This document shows, one piece after another, positions 23,226 through 32,936 of a DNA stretch of 39,571 nt (position 1 is the first letter of the stretch; each line of letters starts with the position of its first letter). The position numbers and the translations under genes were made by a program. This stretch comes from Natrialbaceae archaeon Tc-Br11_E2g14 (lineage in GTDB: Archaea; Halobacteriota; Halobacteria; Halobacteriales; Natrialbaceae). The stretch covers positions 1 to 39,571 of the forward strand of contig LKND01000017.1 of assembly GCA_001564275.1 (NCBI GenBank), read 5' to 3'. The notes below the pieces were generated by a model, which was not told where the DNA came from, searched no databases, and was given only the letters and a program-made list of their open reading frames with translations.

Positions 23226-25181
23226 ATGCCATTCGACTTGAATAGGCGTAAGGTGCTCAAGTACACGGGTGCTGCAACGGGTATTGCAGCACTGGCAGGG
23301 TGTCTTGGTGGCGACGATGATGATGATGACGACACCGATGACGATGTCGGTAACGGTGAAGACGATGAGGCTCGTCCGATCGACGAAGAACGCGTCGAAG
23401 TGGATTACGACGATATCGTCGAGGGTGGAACGCTCTACACGGGGCTCTCCGCGAACCCGCCGAACTGGGACCCGCCACAGATCGGTGACACCACCTCGAA
23501 CATGGTCAGCGGTGCGATGATCTATGAGGGACTTCTGACCACGGACTTCGAAGGAGAGATCCACCCGTGGCTCGCAACCGATTGGGAGGAGATCGAGACC
23601 CAGGACATCACGGAGGCAGATTACGAGGACTACATGAGCGAGGTGCCGGAGGACGAAGAGGAGATGCCTCCGGACATCCTCATGGGTCCTACCGAAGACG
23701 GCCTCATTCTAACCACGGACGACGCAGCCGATGCCGTCGACGACGGCCTCTTCGGCGTCGGCTACGAGTTCGACATCCGAGAGGGCGTCGAGTTCCACAA
23801 TGGCGACACACTCACTGCAGAACACTTCGTCCAGTCGTACGATCGCTGGATTGGTGCGAACCGCTGGGGCGTCGAAATGGTGCCGTGGTACCTCGATGCA
23901 CGTGCGACGGGAGACTACACGCTCGAACTGTACGGTCAGCTGCCCGACGCGGACTTCTTCCGCTCGATCAGTCTCGCCGTGTTCCCCGAGGAACACTGGG
24001 ACATGGAGCCGGGAGCAATCTCCCCAATCGAAGACGAGACGCCGATCGGAACCGGCGTCTGGGAGTTCGAGGACTTCCAGGACGAGGAGTTCGTCACGCT
24101 CACGCGCAACGACGACCACTGGTTCGACCCCGACGAGTACGAGGGGCCCGTGCCGGATGGCTTCCCCGCACAGCCACCGCTCGAGACCATCGAGTACGAA
24201 ATTATTCCGGACGACTCCTCGCGTGCAGCCGCACTGCAGGACGACATCATCCACCACACGGCCGGTGTCGCCTCGGACACGCTGAGCGACTACCACGCCT
24301 CCGAGGACTTCCGCGTCTCCGCGGTCACCAGTGGTGGATACCTCTTCTTCGAGTACCCCAACCAGCAGGAGCCGTGGGACGACCCACGGATGTGCCGCGG
24401 TGTCAACCACATGATCCCCCGGCCACAGATCGTCAACACTGTCTTCGACGGCTGGCAGACCGAGGCGGCGTTCCCGCTCTCGCCGACGTCATCCCACGAG
24501 GGGACCCACGACTACGAGGCAATGGAGGACGAACTCGGGGACTACAACGAGTACGATCCCGAGCGTGGTGCCGAACTGGTCGAGGAGGTCTTCGAGGATT
24601 ACGACATCGAAGCGCCCTTCGAGACTCGCATCATCACGAACTCCGACAACGACGACCGCGTTCAGTCTGTCGGCCTCATCCAGGAGGTCATGAACCAGAG
24701 TGGCCTGTTCGAGGTCGAAGTCGAGACCTACGAGTGGGGTCGCTTCGCCGGCGAGATGCTCGTCTCCGGTGACCTCTGGGAGGAGAATCAGATCATCGTC
24801 GTCGGCCTCTCCTCAGGCTGGAGCCCTGACGGCTACGCACGCTCGGTCTCCCATCCGGACAACCAGGGTGGTGCTTGCTGTAACCACACCCACTACGAGA
24901 ACGATACGGTCACGCAACTCATCGACGACGCTCGCTACGGCCCTGATGTCATTGGCGAGGAAGGACTCGATACGCGACGCGACCGCTACGAGGATCTCTG
25001 GCGTGAGTTGATGGAGGATCCACCGGTGTCCTGGATCAGCTTCGGCGTCGAAGACGACATCGTGAACGAGAACGTCGTCAAGGGGTGGAACGCCTACCCG
25101 TTCAACTCCAGTAAGTACTCGGCTTCACTGTTCAGCCCGACAGCCGGTCAGGTCGTCTGGACGGAAGGCGAAGACGAATAG
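23226..25181 (+). CDS. dppA: Oligopeptide/dipeptide-binding lipoprotein (SBP family 5)
   Basis: A 651-residue extracellular solute-binding protein of ABC importers. The N-terminus NRRKVLKYTG is a twin-arginine signal and ALAGC with Cys26 a lipobox, so it is exported folded by Tat and lipid-anchored. A poly-Asp linker follows, as in many haloarchaeal binding proteins. The body carries the family 5 layout (GGTLYTGL start, FDIREGVEFHNGDTLTAEHF motif). It captures peptides, or possibly nickel or sugars, for the permeases DppB/DppC encoded 53 nt downstream. The ATG at 23226 is supported by the TATA element at 23197-23203. First gene of a five-gene operon. Confidence 0.9.
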   Translation: MPFDLNRRKVLKYTGAATGIAALAGCLGGDDDDDDDTDDDVGNGEDDEARPIDEERVEVDYDDIVEGGTLYTGLSANPPNWDPPQIGDTTSNMVSGAMIYEGLLTTDFEGEIHPWLATDWEEIETQDITEADYEDYMSEVPEDEEEMPPDILMGPTEDGLILTTDDAADAVDDGLFGVGYEFDIREGVEFHNGDTLTAEHFVQSYDRWIGANRWGVEMVPWYLDARATGDYTLELYGQLPDADFFRSISLAVFPEEHWDMEPGAISPIEDETPIGTGVWEFEDFQDEEFVTLTRNDDHWFDPDEYEGPVPDGFPAQPPLETIEYEIIPDDSSRAAALQDDIIHHTAGVASDTLSDYHASEDFRVSAVTSGGYLFFEYPNQQEPWDDPRMCRGVNHMIPRPQIVNTVFDGWQTEAAFPLSPTSSHEGTHDYEAMEDELGDYNEYDPERGAELVEEVFEDYDIEAPFETRIITNSDNDDRVQSVGLIQEVMNQSGLFEVEVETYEWGRFAGEMLVSGDLWEENQIIVVGLSSGWSPDGYARSVSHPDNQGGACCNHTHYENDTVTQLIDDARYGPDVIGEEGLDTRRDRYEDLWRELMEDPPVSWISFGVEDDIVNENVVKGWNAYPFNSSKYSASLFSPTAGQVVWTEGEDE

Positions 25182-25233
25182 CGACCCTCGACGAATCGCT
25201 AGCCAACCACTTTCATACGAAATTTACTAGTAC

Positions 25234-26187
25234 ATGAGCCTTAGACGGTTTGCGATCAAACGACTGCTCCTCGTGATCCCGACACTCATTGGGGTGTCGA
25301 TCATTACGTTTGCCCTGGTACACCTGACGCCCGGCGACCCGGTCGATTTCATTCTGGATATCGACCCCGAAGTAACCGACGCTGATCGGGCGGCGGTGAG
25401 AGCCGAACACGGGTTGGACCAGCCGGTGTACATCCAGTACATCGATTGGTTAACGGGAATGTTGCAGGGGGACTTTGGTACCGAATTCGCGACTGGACGT
25501 GACGTTGGCGACATCATTGCGACGCGTCTGCCGCCAACGATCATGCTCGGCCTGTTCGGCTGGGTATTCGCGATCGTGATCGCCGTCCCGACCGGGATCT
25601 ACGCGGCGATGAACCGCCAGAAACTCGGCGACGACATCAGCCGCTTCATCGCCCTCGCCGGAATCTCGATCCCCAACTTCTGGCTCGGACTCATGTTGAT
25701 CCTGATCTTTGCCCTCTGGATCGACCTCTGGCCGGCCGTTTACACCGGCCGTGGGTCCGTCTACTCACTCGATGCCCTCTGGTTCCTGATACTTCCAGGC
25801 GTGACGGTCGGGACGGCATCCTCGGCGATCATGATGCGTATCATGCGCCAGTCGATGGCCGAGGAGATGAATAAGGACTACGTGACGACCGCCCGTGCCA
25901 AAGGGCTTCCCGAACGCACGGTCGTACTCAAACACGTCCTCCGGAACTCCTTGATTTCGGTCGTAACCGTCGCCGCTTTCCTGACCGCAGGCATCCTGGC
26001 CGGTTCGGTCGTCGTGGAAGTCGTCTTCGCCTGGCCGGGGCTTGGCTTCGAACTGATCGAGGCGGTCAACACCCGCGAGTACTACGTGGTGATGGGCATC
26101 ACGCTCTTTACCGGGATCGCCATCATCATCGCAAACCTCGCGGCCGACCTCATATATGCAGTGCTCGACCCACGAATCAGATATTAA
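25234..26187 (+). CDS. dppB: Peptide ABC transporter permease DppB
   Basis: A 317-residue permease with six predicted helices, beginning MSLRRFAIKRLLLVIPTLIGVSIITF, the typical N-terminus of the OppB/DppB family. The EAA loop contacting the ATPases reads YVTTARAKGLPERTVVLKHV. Normal length. It pairs with DppC, whose gene starts 12 nt downstream, to form the channel for peptides delivered by the lipoprotein encoded upstream. Confidence 0.93.
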   Translation: MSLRRFAIKRLLLVIPTLIGVSIITFALVHLTPGDPVDFILDIDPEVTDADRAAVRAEHGLDQPVYIQYIDWLTGMLQGDFGTEFATGRDVGDIIATRLPPTIMLGLFGWVFAIVIAVPTGIYAAMNRQKLGDDISRFIALAGISIPNFWLGLMLILIFALWIDLWPAVYTGRGSVYSLDALWFLILPGVTVGTASSAIMMRIMRQSMAEEMNKDYVTTARAKGLPERTVVLKHVLRNSLISVVTVAAFLTAGILAGSVVVEVVFAWPGLGFELIEAVNTREYYVVMGITLFTGIAIIIANLAADLIYAVLDPRIRY

Positions 26188-26199
26188 CACGATCCAATC

Positions 26200-27240
26200 A
26201 TGTCTACTGAACGAGGCAGAATTCAGATAACGGGGTTCAATCCCGAACGAGTAGAGGAACGTGAACAACTCTCCGACTGGGTCGGCGACACGAAGGGCGA
26301 ATCAGCCAGTCGATACCAGCGCGCCTGGAGTCGGTTCAAACGAAACCGGACGGCGATGCTGGGACTCGTCATCGTCTCGACCATGGTCATCCTCGCGATT
26401 CTGGCTAGGCCGATCTCCGTCTATGGGACGACCGTCCAGCCGATTTCGCTTGCCCCATACGATCCAGCTGCACGACTGTCCCTCGATCCAGAGGTTCAAG
26501 CTGGAACGTACGATTCCCCGTCCTGGGATCATCCGATGGGCACCGATAACGAAGCACGTGACCTGTTCTCCCGCATCCTGTACGGCGGACGGTACAGTAT
26601 CTCGATCGGCTTTGTGGTCGTCAGCCTGACCCTCACTGTCGGTATCGTCGTCGGCTCCATCGCCGGCTACTACGGCGGTTGGGTCGATGAGATCATCATG
26701 CGCCTCCTCGACGTAATCTTCGCGTTCCCAGGACTCGTGCTCGCGCTCGTCCTCGTTGCGATGCTCGGTGGCAACTACTGGACGATGGTACTCGCGTTCA
26801 GCCTCTTCGGCTGGGCCGGGTACGCCCGTCTGTTACGCGGTGAAATCTTGAGTGTGAAAGAAGAGGAGTACGTCATGGCGGCGAAGGCCATGGGAGCCAG
26901 GGACAGACGCGTTATCTTCAGACACGTCGTCCCGAACGCAATCCCGCCAGTAATCGTCCAGGCAACACTGGCACTCGGCACCGTCGTTATCGGCGTGGCA
27001 GCACTCGGCTTCCTCGGGCTCGGGCTCGCGCCGGGCACGGCGGAGTGGGGGACCATGCTCGACGCGATGCAGGCGACCCTCATTCAGGGTCCTGGCGGAA
27101 CCATCCCGTGGTGGGCAACACTGTACCCAGGGGCGGCGATCTTCCTCTTTGTGATGTCCATCAACATGATCGGTGACGGAATCAACGACGCGTTCGACGC
27201 ACAGGCCGACGTGAAGGTCGGCGATCAGGGTGGACAATGA
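26200..27240 (+). CDS. dppC: Peptide ABC transporter permease DppC
   Basis: A 346-residue permease with an N-terminal soluble extension of about 45 residues before helix 1, then six helices. The EAA loop is YVMAAKAMGARDRRVIFRHV. The DNEARDLFSRILYGGRYS segment before helix 2 is typical of OppC/DppC. The gene ends inside ATGA, overlapping the start of dppD, so translation is coupled. Confidence 0.93.
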   Translation: MSTERGRIQITGFNPERVEEREQLSDWVGDTKGESASRYQRAWSRFKRNRTAMLGLVIVSTMVILAILARPISVYGTTVQPISLAPYDPAARLSLDPEVQAGTYDSPSWDHPMGTDNEARDLFSRILYGGRYSISIGFVVVSLTLTVGIVVGSIAGYYGGWVDEIIMRLLDVIFAFPGLVLALVLVAMLGGNYWTMVLAFSLFGWAGYARLLRGEILSVKEEEYVMAAKAMGARDRRVIFRHVVPNAIPPVIVQATLALGTVVIGVAALGFLGLGLAPGTAEWGTMLDAMQATLIQGPGGTIPWWATLYPGAAIFLFVMSINMIGDGINDAFDAQADVKVGDQGGQ

Positions 27241-28313
27241 GTCTAATCGAAGTCCGGGACCTCGACGTACGCTTCTACACCGAGGAGGGTGTCGTCCAGG
27301 CCGTGGATAACCTCTCGTACAAGATCGAAGCAGGCGAGATGTACGGCGTGGTCGGCGAGAGCGGCGCGGGGAAGTCCGTAACCGCGCTCTCGTTGATGCG
27401 CCTGATCGACAATCCGGGTCGGATCGAGAGCGGCGAAGTCCTGTTCAAAGGGAAAGATCTCCTCCAGATGAGCGAATCAGAGGTTCGGTCCATTCGGGGG
27501 AACGAGATCGCGATGATCTTCCAGGACGCCCAAACCGCGCTCAATCCAGTCTACACGATTGGTGAACAAATTGCGGAGGCGATTCGCCACCACCTCGAGT
27601 ACGACAAGCAGCGAGCCAAAGAGCGAACCATCAGATTGCTCGACAAAGTCGGTATCCCAGAGGCAGAATCGAGATACTCCGACTATCCCCACCAGTTCAG
27701 CGGCGGGATGCAACAGCGGGCCGTCATTGCGATGGCCCTGTCGTGTGACCCCGACCTGCTCATCTGTGACGAACCGACCACCGCACTCGACGTCACCATC
27801 GAATCCCAGATCCTCGAGCTGATTCAGGACCTGGCGGATGATTTCGACACGGCTATTCAGTTGATCACCCACGACCTGGGAGTCGTGGCGGAAGTCTGTG
27901 ACCGTGTAATGGTCATGTACGCCGGGAAGCCAGTCGAAAAAGCCCCGGTCGAGGATATCTATTACGACCCGAAACATCCCTACACGGTCGGGCTGATGAG
28001 TTCGATCCCGCGGATCGGAGACGAGAGTGAGCGCCTCCAGACCATTCCCGGCACGATGCCGGACCTGGTGGAACTCCCCTCGGGGTGCAGTTTCCACCCA
28101 CGATGCCCGTTCGCCGAAGAAGCGTGTGTTCTGCAGGAACCGGAACTCGTCGAACCGTCGACCGGAGCGCCCGCCGATGGCGCATCGGCCGAGCGCGCAG
28201 TTGGGTGCCTCGAGTACACTGGGGATTTGACACACGGACTCGATTACGAAGTGACAGTCGAGGGCGCCGATCCAGCGCGCGGAGCGGCGTCCCCACCGGA
28301 GGGTGAACAATAA
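27237..28313 (+). CDS. dppD: Peptide ABC transporter ATPase DppD
   Basis: A 358-residue ATP-binding protein. Walker A is GESGAGKS (40-47), the signature FSGGMQQR starts at 154, and Walker B is LLICDEP (174-180) followed by an intact H-loop (LITHD). The C-terminal oligopeptide domain has the cysteine set C-x5-C-x7-C (SGCSFHPRCPFAEEAC) with a final Cys before LEY, intact and contiguous. It forms a heterodimer with DppF and drives import. Overlaps dppC by four bases and dppF by one (TAATG). Confidence 0.94.
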   Translation: MSLIEVRDLDVRFYTEEGVVQAVDNLSYKIEAGEMYGVVGESGAGKSVTALSLMRLIDNPGRIESGEVLFKGKDLLQMSESEVRSIRGNEIAMIFQDAQTALNPVYTIGEQIAEAIRHHLEYDKQRAKERTIRLLDKVGIPEAESRYSDYPHQFSGGMQQRAVIAMALSCDPDLLICDEPTTALDVTIESQILELIQDLADDFDTAIQLITHDLGVVAEVCDRVMVMYAGKPVEKAPVEDIYYDPKHPYTVGLMSSIPRIGDESERLQTIPGTMPDLVELPSGCSFHPRCPFAEEACVLQEPELVEPSTGAPADGASAERAVGCLEYTGDLTHGLDYEVTVEGADPARGAASPPEGEQ

Positions 28314-29692
28314 TGTCTCAGCGAACCGAAGAGCCGATTCTACGAGTCGAGGGGCTGAAAAAGTATTACCGCGCGAACGAGGGATTCATCGAGAACCTGC
28401 TGGGCCGGACCCAGTGGGTGAAGGCAGTCGATGGCGTCGACTTCGAACTGTATCCTGGAGAGACACTGGGGATCGTCGGCGAGAGTGGGTGCGGGAAGAG
28501 TTCGCTCGGTCGAGCGATGTTTCGGCTGGTCGAGCCGACCGAAGGGGAGGTCTACTACCGGCCGCCACCGGAGTCCGAATATGCCGACGAAGCAGAGGTC
28601 GAACTGACGAGCCTCTCGAGTAGCCGAATGCGGGACATGCGAAAGGACCTTCAGTTCATTTTCCAGGATCCGTTCTCGAGCATGAATCCGAAGATGACCG
28701 TCGGTGATATTATCGGCGAGCCACTGGACATTCACGGGATAGCCAGCGGTGCCGAACGACAAGAGCGGATCTACGAACTGCTCGAGATCGTCGGCCTGAA
28801 TTCGAGTCACGCAAACCGGTTCCCACACGAATTCTCGGGTGGGCAGCGCCAGCGGATCGGGATCGCCAGATCGCTGGCGGTAGATCCGGAGATCATCATC
28901 TGCGACGAGCCGGTGAGCGCGCTGGACGTTTCGGTGCAGGCTCAAATTCTCAACTTGCTCGAGGACCTCCAGGAGGAGTTCAACCTGTCGTACATCTTCA
29001 TCGCCCACGACCTGAGCGTGGTCGAGCACATCTCCGATCGGGTGGGTGTGATGTACCTCGGGGAAATCGCCGAACTCGGCACCACCGAAGACGTGTACAA
29101 TCCACCGTACCACCCGTATTCGGAGGCCTTGCTGTCGGCGATTCCGGAACCCGATCCGCTCTGGGAGGGCGACCGGATTCTCCTATCGGGAACCGTTCCA
29201 TCGCCACTCGATCCACCGTCAGGCTGTCGCTTCCACACCCGGTGTCCACGCGTGATTCCGCCGGAATCCTTCGAGTTGTCGACTGAGAACTGGCGATCGG
29301 TCCTCAACTTCAAGCTCCGCTTGCAAGGCGCAGAATCACTGGAGGCCGTTACGGCCCTCGAGGCCGATGGCGACGAGGTTCGAGATCCGTCGACGATGAA
29401 CCGCACAGAAATCGAGGCGCTGGTTCGCGAGGAGTTCGATCTGCCGAACGAGTTCGCCGATCCACGTGTCGAGGACGAACTGGCGACGATCATCGATTCC
29501 CTCACCGAGGAGAACCTCGAGGAGGCAACAACCCACTTCGAGGACGTGTTTTCCTCGCCGTGTGAAACGGATACCCCAGAACAGGTTCCAACCGGCGACA
29601 CTCACAAGATCGCTTGCCACCTCTACGACGAGGCGTACCATCGGGGCCCGGTGGGCGTCGATGGCGATACGGGCGCCCCCGCCGACGACTGA
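28313..29692 (+). CDS. dppF: Peptide ABC transporter ATPase DppF, split Cys domain
   Basis: A 459-residue ATPase, about 120 residues longer than usual DppF. Walker A is GESGCGKS (56-63), the signature FSGGQRQ starts at 174, and Walker B is IIICDEP (194-200). The C-terminal oligopeptide domain is split: the first cysteines (Cys305, Cys311 in CRFHTRC) are separated by about 105 residues (312-416) from the last two (Cys417, Cys435). The insert is acidic and mostly helical. The other DppF-type ATPase in this window has the same split, so the insertion is not a sequencing fault. Last gene of the operon; a palindromic repeat lies at its 3' end. Confidence 0.92.
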   Translation: MSQRTEEPILRVEGLKKYYRANEGFIENLLGRTQWVKAVDGVDFELYPGETLGIVGESGCGKSSLGRAMFRLVEPTEGEVYYRPPPESEYADEAEVELTSLSSSRMRDMRKDLQFIFQDPFSSMNPKMTVGDIIGEPLDIHGIASGAERQERIYELLEIVGLNSSHANRFPHEFSGGQRQRIGIARSLAVDPEIIICDEPVSALDVSVQAQILNLLEDLQEEFNLSYIFIAHDLSVVEHISDRVGVMYLGEIAELGTTEDVYNPPYHPYSEALLSAIPEPDPLWEGDRILLSGTVPSPLDPPSGCRFHTRCPRVIPPESFELSTENWRSVLNFKLRLQGAESLEAVTALEADGDEVRDPSTMNRTEIEALVREEFDLPNEFADPRVEDELATIIDSLTEENLEEATTHFEDVFSSPCETDTPEQVPTGDTHKIACHLYDEAYHRGPVGVDGDTGAPADD

Positions 29693-29693
29693 G

Positions 29694-29770
29694 ACGGTTT
29701 AGTGTCACTGTTTACCGGTGAGTGCCAGCCCGGGTTCGGCAGTCACCGGTAAGAGACGACACGAATCCGT
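29694..29770. repeat. 77-bp palindromic intergenic repeat, copy 2
   Basis: Inner arms TTACCGGTGAGTGCC (29712-29726) and GGCAGTCACCGGTAA (29738-29752) pair with one mismatch. The outer arms extend to ACGG at 29694 and CCGT at 29770, symmetric about 29732. It is largely the same as the element at 7906-7984, including the outer arms. It begins two bases after the dppF stop codon and could also act as a transcript-end hairpin. Confidence 0.7.
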
Positions 29771-29981
29771 ACGAACCGGTTTTGCTGTGACGTTCTACTC
29801 CCCGTAGCCGGTCGGCAACTGGCTGAGAGATCACAGGAAATCGGAGGAGAGATGAGGCGGTGTCGTCCACCCGGTCTCGCCGGGACCTCGTGGTGGTGGC
29901 GTGGCGATACGGTAAAACGAGGACCTATATCGGACGACGGCGACCGAAATCCTTTATCCGTCTTCTCACCTAACGTGGCCA

Positions 29982-30527
29982 ATGAAGCGGATCTACGAAT
30001 CCTCAGCCATTCACCGCGACGACGACGATCCGTTCTCGCCGGGAAAAAATCGAGATGACGACCGCCCGAGTTCCTTTCGAACACTCCCATCGTCGTGGTT
30101 GAGCAACCGGCTGTTACCCCAGGCGATCCGTCGACGCGCTGTCACCGTCCATATCGAGACGCCTGCGTCGACGTACGATCAGGGGGTCCGCATTCCGTTT
30201 ACGATCACGATGAAAAACAGCATGCCGTTTCCCGTGTCAATAGTGACGGATAGTCGGCTCGTCTGGACCTGGGACGTCGATGGCAGACAGGAGGCCGCTG
30301 ACGTTTCGCTCCACGACCCCGAAGACGAGGAAACGAGTGGCATCACGTTTGCTCGCGGCGAGCGAAAAGTGATCAAGCGCCACTGGGATCAGATGTTTCA
30401 GGTGGATGAACGCGAGTGGGAGCGAGCGCCACCGGGCGAACACGAGATCGGTGCGGGGCTCAACGTGGCCGGCGCGGAGGAAAGCGGCCTGTACGATCGG
30501 GTGCCGATCCGGATCGATCCAGTCTGA
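29982..30527 (+). CDS. Haloarchaeal Ig-like domain protein
   Basis: A 181-residue cytoplasmic protein beginning MKRIYESSAIHRDDDDPF. After a charged N-terminal 50 residues comes a single beta-sandwich-like domain with RIPFTITMKNSMPFPVSI and the conserved RLVWTWDVDG, then RPP-type loops. This resembles BsuPI-like inhibitor folds and a conserved haloarchaeal family of unknown function. No signal peptide. TATA-like TTTATCC at 29953-29959 is centred 26 bp before the ATG. It is a stand-alone gene between the importer operon and the convergent second importer locus. Confidence 0.68.
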   Translation: MKRIYESSAIHRDDDDPFSPGKNRDDDRPSSFRTLPSSWLSNRLLPQAIRRRAVTVHIETPASTYDQGVRIPFTITMKNSMPFPVSIVTDSRLVWTWDVDGRQEAADVSLHDPEDEETSGITFARGERKVIKRHWDQMFQVDEREWERAPPGEHEIGAGLNVAGAEESGLYDRVPIRIDPV

Positions 30528-30545
30528 TCGAACCCGAGCGAATCG

Positions 30546-31496
30546 CTATCGAGTGTCGGTGTCGACTCGAGGATCGAGGACGGTGTAGGAGGCGTCCTGG
30601 ATGATGTTGCAAGCGACACCGATCGCGATGATGACCATCGTGCCACCGAGCAATACCGGGAGGTCGCGGGTTTCGATGGCCTCGAAGAGCACGAATCCGA
30701 GCCCCTCGATGGCAAACAGCGTCTCGATGACGAACACCGAGAGGACGAGCAGGGCGAAGACCTCCGTAAACAGCATCGAGAACAGCGGGATTGCCCCGTT
30801 CCGAACGACGTGTGTCGCCAGCCGTCGGGGGGTCGCCCCCTTCGCACGCACCAACGTGATGAACTCCTCGCCGGCCGACTCGAGTGCCTGTGCTCGCGTG
30901 AAACTCACGTAGCCCCCCAGCAACGACGTCGCGGTCAACCCGATCGGCAGGGCGTGTGCGAAGAGCCAGGGGTTAGCAGCCACCGTCTCGCTCGAGGTGT
31001 ACGAGAGCGCCATCCCGCCGACGAAGAAGTTCGGCAGGGCAAACAACGTATACGCGACGGCGACGGTGCCCGTCGCCAGTGAACCGCCCGGGCGCAACGC
31101 TGCGAGAAGGCCGATCAAGACGCCAGCGACGACCGCGAGCGCAACTGCCGGGAGGACGTACATGAGCGTCCGCCCGGTCGCCTCGAGAACCAGAGGAAAG
31201 ACGGCCTCGCCAGTCTCGAAGGAATCGCCCCACCGCAACAGGAACATGTCGACGGTCCACTCGAGGTAGCGTTCGGTGAGCGAGCCATCAAGATTCCGTT
31301 CGGCGAGGTATGCCTCGATGCGAGCCTGTTCTTCCGCTTCTGAGAGGTCTTCACCAGCCCACTGTGCCATGCCGATCTCCTGTTGGATACCCCAGTGACG
31401 GGTACCCATGAACATGGCAAACACGATCGTCAACACGCCCCAAACCGCGACGAGTCCGAGGGCGATGCGCTGGGTGAACAGGCGGACGAGACTCAT
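30546..31496 (-). CDS. DppB-type peptide permease, paralogue 1
   Basis: A 316-residue permease beginning MSLVRLFTQRIALGLVAVWGVLTIVF, with six helices and the EAA loop FITLVRAKGATPRRLATHVV. The extracellular loop after helix 1 is longer than in ordinary DppB and begins GTRHWGIQQEIG. It is clearly paralogous to the permease at 31655-32602, which lies upstream on the same strand. Likely co-transcribed with it, 158 nt apart. Its partner DppC and ATPases are encoded divergently on the other side. The ATG at 31496 matches the paralogue's start; an extension to 31589 is rejected. Confidence 0.9.
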   Translation of the reverse strand: MSLVRLFTQRIALGLVAVWGVLTIVFAMFMGTRHWGIQQEIGMAQWAGEDLSEAEEQARIEAYLAERNLDGSLTERYLEWTVDMFLLRWGDSFETGEAVFPLVLEATGRTLMYVLPAVALAVVAGVLIGLLAALRPGGSLATGTVAVAYTLFALPNFFVGGMALSYTSSETVAANPWLFAHALPIGLTATSLLGGYVSFTRAQALESAGEEFITLVRAKGATPRRLATHVVRNGAIPLFSMLFTEVFALLVLSVFVIETLFAIEGLGFVLFEAIETRDLPVLLGGTMVIIAIGVACNIIQDASYTVLDPRVDTDTR

Positions 31497-31654
31497 GGAG
31501 ACCACACTCCGTGGAGAGCTGGTGGTGAAGCGGTCGACGGGCAGGGGAGGGATACCGGCAAACGTGTCGGGGCGGCAACCATACCGCATCTGTCTCGAGT
31601 GAAGCAGTATAAATGTGTTCCATCCACCCCCACTGTGGAGAGAATCCGCCTCCG

Positions 31655-32602
31655 TTATCGGGATTGTGTGTCGACCCGCGGGTCGAGTAGCGTGTACGAG
31701 ATATCCTGGACGATGTTGCAGACGACGCCGATGGCGACGATAACTAAAGTGCCACCCAATAGGACGGGAAGGTCACGGATTTGGATCGCCTCGAACATGA
31801 CCAGCCCCAACCCCTCGATGCCGAAGAGGGTCTCAATAACGAACACCGACAGGACCAGGAGTGCAAGCACCTCTACGAACAGCATCGAGAACAGCGGAAT
31901 CGCCCCGTTCCGAACGACGTGCTGGGCGATTCGCCGCGGACGTGCCCCTTTGGCCCTGATCAGCGTCACGAAGTCCGTCGCGGCGTACTCGAGGGCGTGA
32001 GACCGGCTAAAGCTCAGGTAGCCGCCAATGAGAGAACTCGTCGTCAAGACGATAGGGAAGACGTGGTGGAACAGCACTGAAGATTCCGGAACCGTCCCGC
32101 CGCCAACCACCGAAATGGCCAGGCCCCCGACGTAGAAGTTCGGGACGGCGAAAAACAGGTACACGCCGCTCACGCCTGAGAAAGCGAACCGGCTTTCCGG
32201 CCGGAGGGCAGCGAAGACCCCGAGCAGGAGACCAAATGTGATAGCGAGGGCAACCGCTGGGAGCACGTACATGGCTGTTCTGATCGTCGCACTCGTCACG
32301 ACGGAGAGCGCTGGTTCGCCCGTCGCGAACGAGTCGCCCCAGTCCAGTGTGAGCATACTCGCCATCCAGTCAACATATTGTTCCCACAGCGGACGATCCA
32401 TTCCTCGCTCCGCCAGATACGCGTCGATGCGCTCCTGTGCCTCCGCTTCGTCGATAGTTCCCGTCCAGAGTTGTCCACCGACTTCCTGCTCGATTGTCCA
32501 CTGGCGCGTGTTCGCGATCATCGCAAACATGATCGTCAAGACGCTCCAGGCGGCAACGAACCCAAGAAGGAGCCGCTGGAGGATGGCTCGCACGAGACTC
32601 AC
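31655..32602 (-). CDS. DppB-type peptide permease, paralogue 2
   Basis: A 315-residue permease, similar over its whole length to the downstream paralogue: an NTRQWTIEQEVG loop after helix 1, EAA loop FVTLIRAKGARPRRIAQHVV, and the same ending ...LDPRVDTQSR. The start is taken as the GTG at 32602 to give the same N-terminus (MSLVRAILQR); a GTG at 32611 would add three residues. It is the first gene of the minus-strand pair, about 330 bp from the divergent DppC-type gene. Two B subunits against one C subunit is unusual. Confidence 0.88.
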   Translation of the reverse strand: MSLVRAILQRLLLGFVAAWSVLTIMFAMIANTRQWTIEQEVGGQLWTGTIDEAEAQERIDAYLAERGMDRPLWEQYVDWMASMLTLDWGDSFATGEPALSVVTSATIRTAMYVLPAVALAITFGLLLGVFAALRPESRFAFSGVSGVYLFFAVPNFYVGGLAISVVGGGTVPESSVLFHHVFPIVLTTSSLIGGYLSFSRSHALEYAATDFVTLIRAKGARPRRIAQHVVRNGAIPLFSMLFVEVLALLVLSVFVIETLFGIEGLGLVMFEAIQIRDLPVLLGGTLVIVAIGVVCNIVQDISYTLLDPRVDTQSR

Positions 32603-32936
32603 GGTGACCACCCGCTGTACCAGCGGTGCTTGACAATCGACTGGCGGTGGTAGCTATTCGTACACCCATATTGCTCAAGGGCTGCTCGAGCGGGGGTCGA
32701 ACCGGCGACTGATCGGTCACACACGATCGCGGTGTGTGATCTGCGGGTGGAGGGCCACATAAACCGCCTAATTTAGCGCACGCAAAATATAATTGTCGTT
32801 CCAACATATTCGGGGACAGGTCGTGTATTAGGTTATACCGCTGTGTGACAAAACCCTCCGCTCCACCTGGAACGGGTGCAACCAGCGAAAATGGGTAAAT
32901 TAATTACCGGTCATGGCCCTCATTGACACGACAGTA
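32603..32936. promoter_or_regulatory. Divergent promoter region with inverted repeat
   Basis: No gene. It separates the minus-strand permease pair from the plus-strand permease/ATPase genes. TCACACAC (32718-32725) and GTGTGTGA (32733-32740) form a perfect 8-bp inverted repeat around GATCGCG. An AT-rich AAATATAAT lies near 32786 and TAAATTAATTACC at 32896-32908, the likely TATA region for the plus-strand gene. The repeat could bind a shared regulator. Confidence 0.45.
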
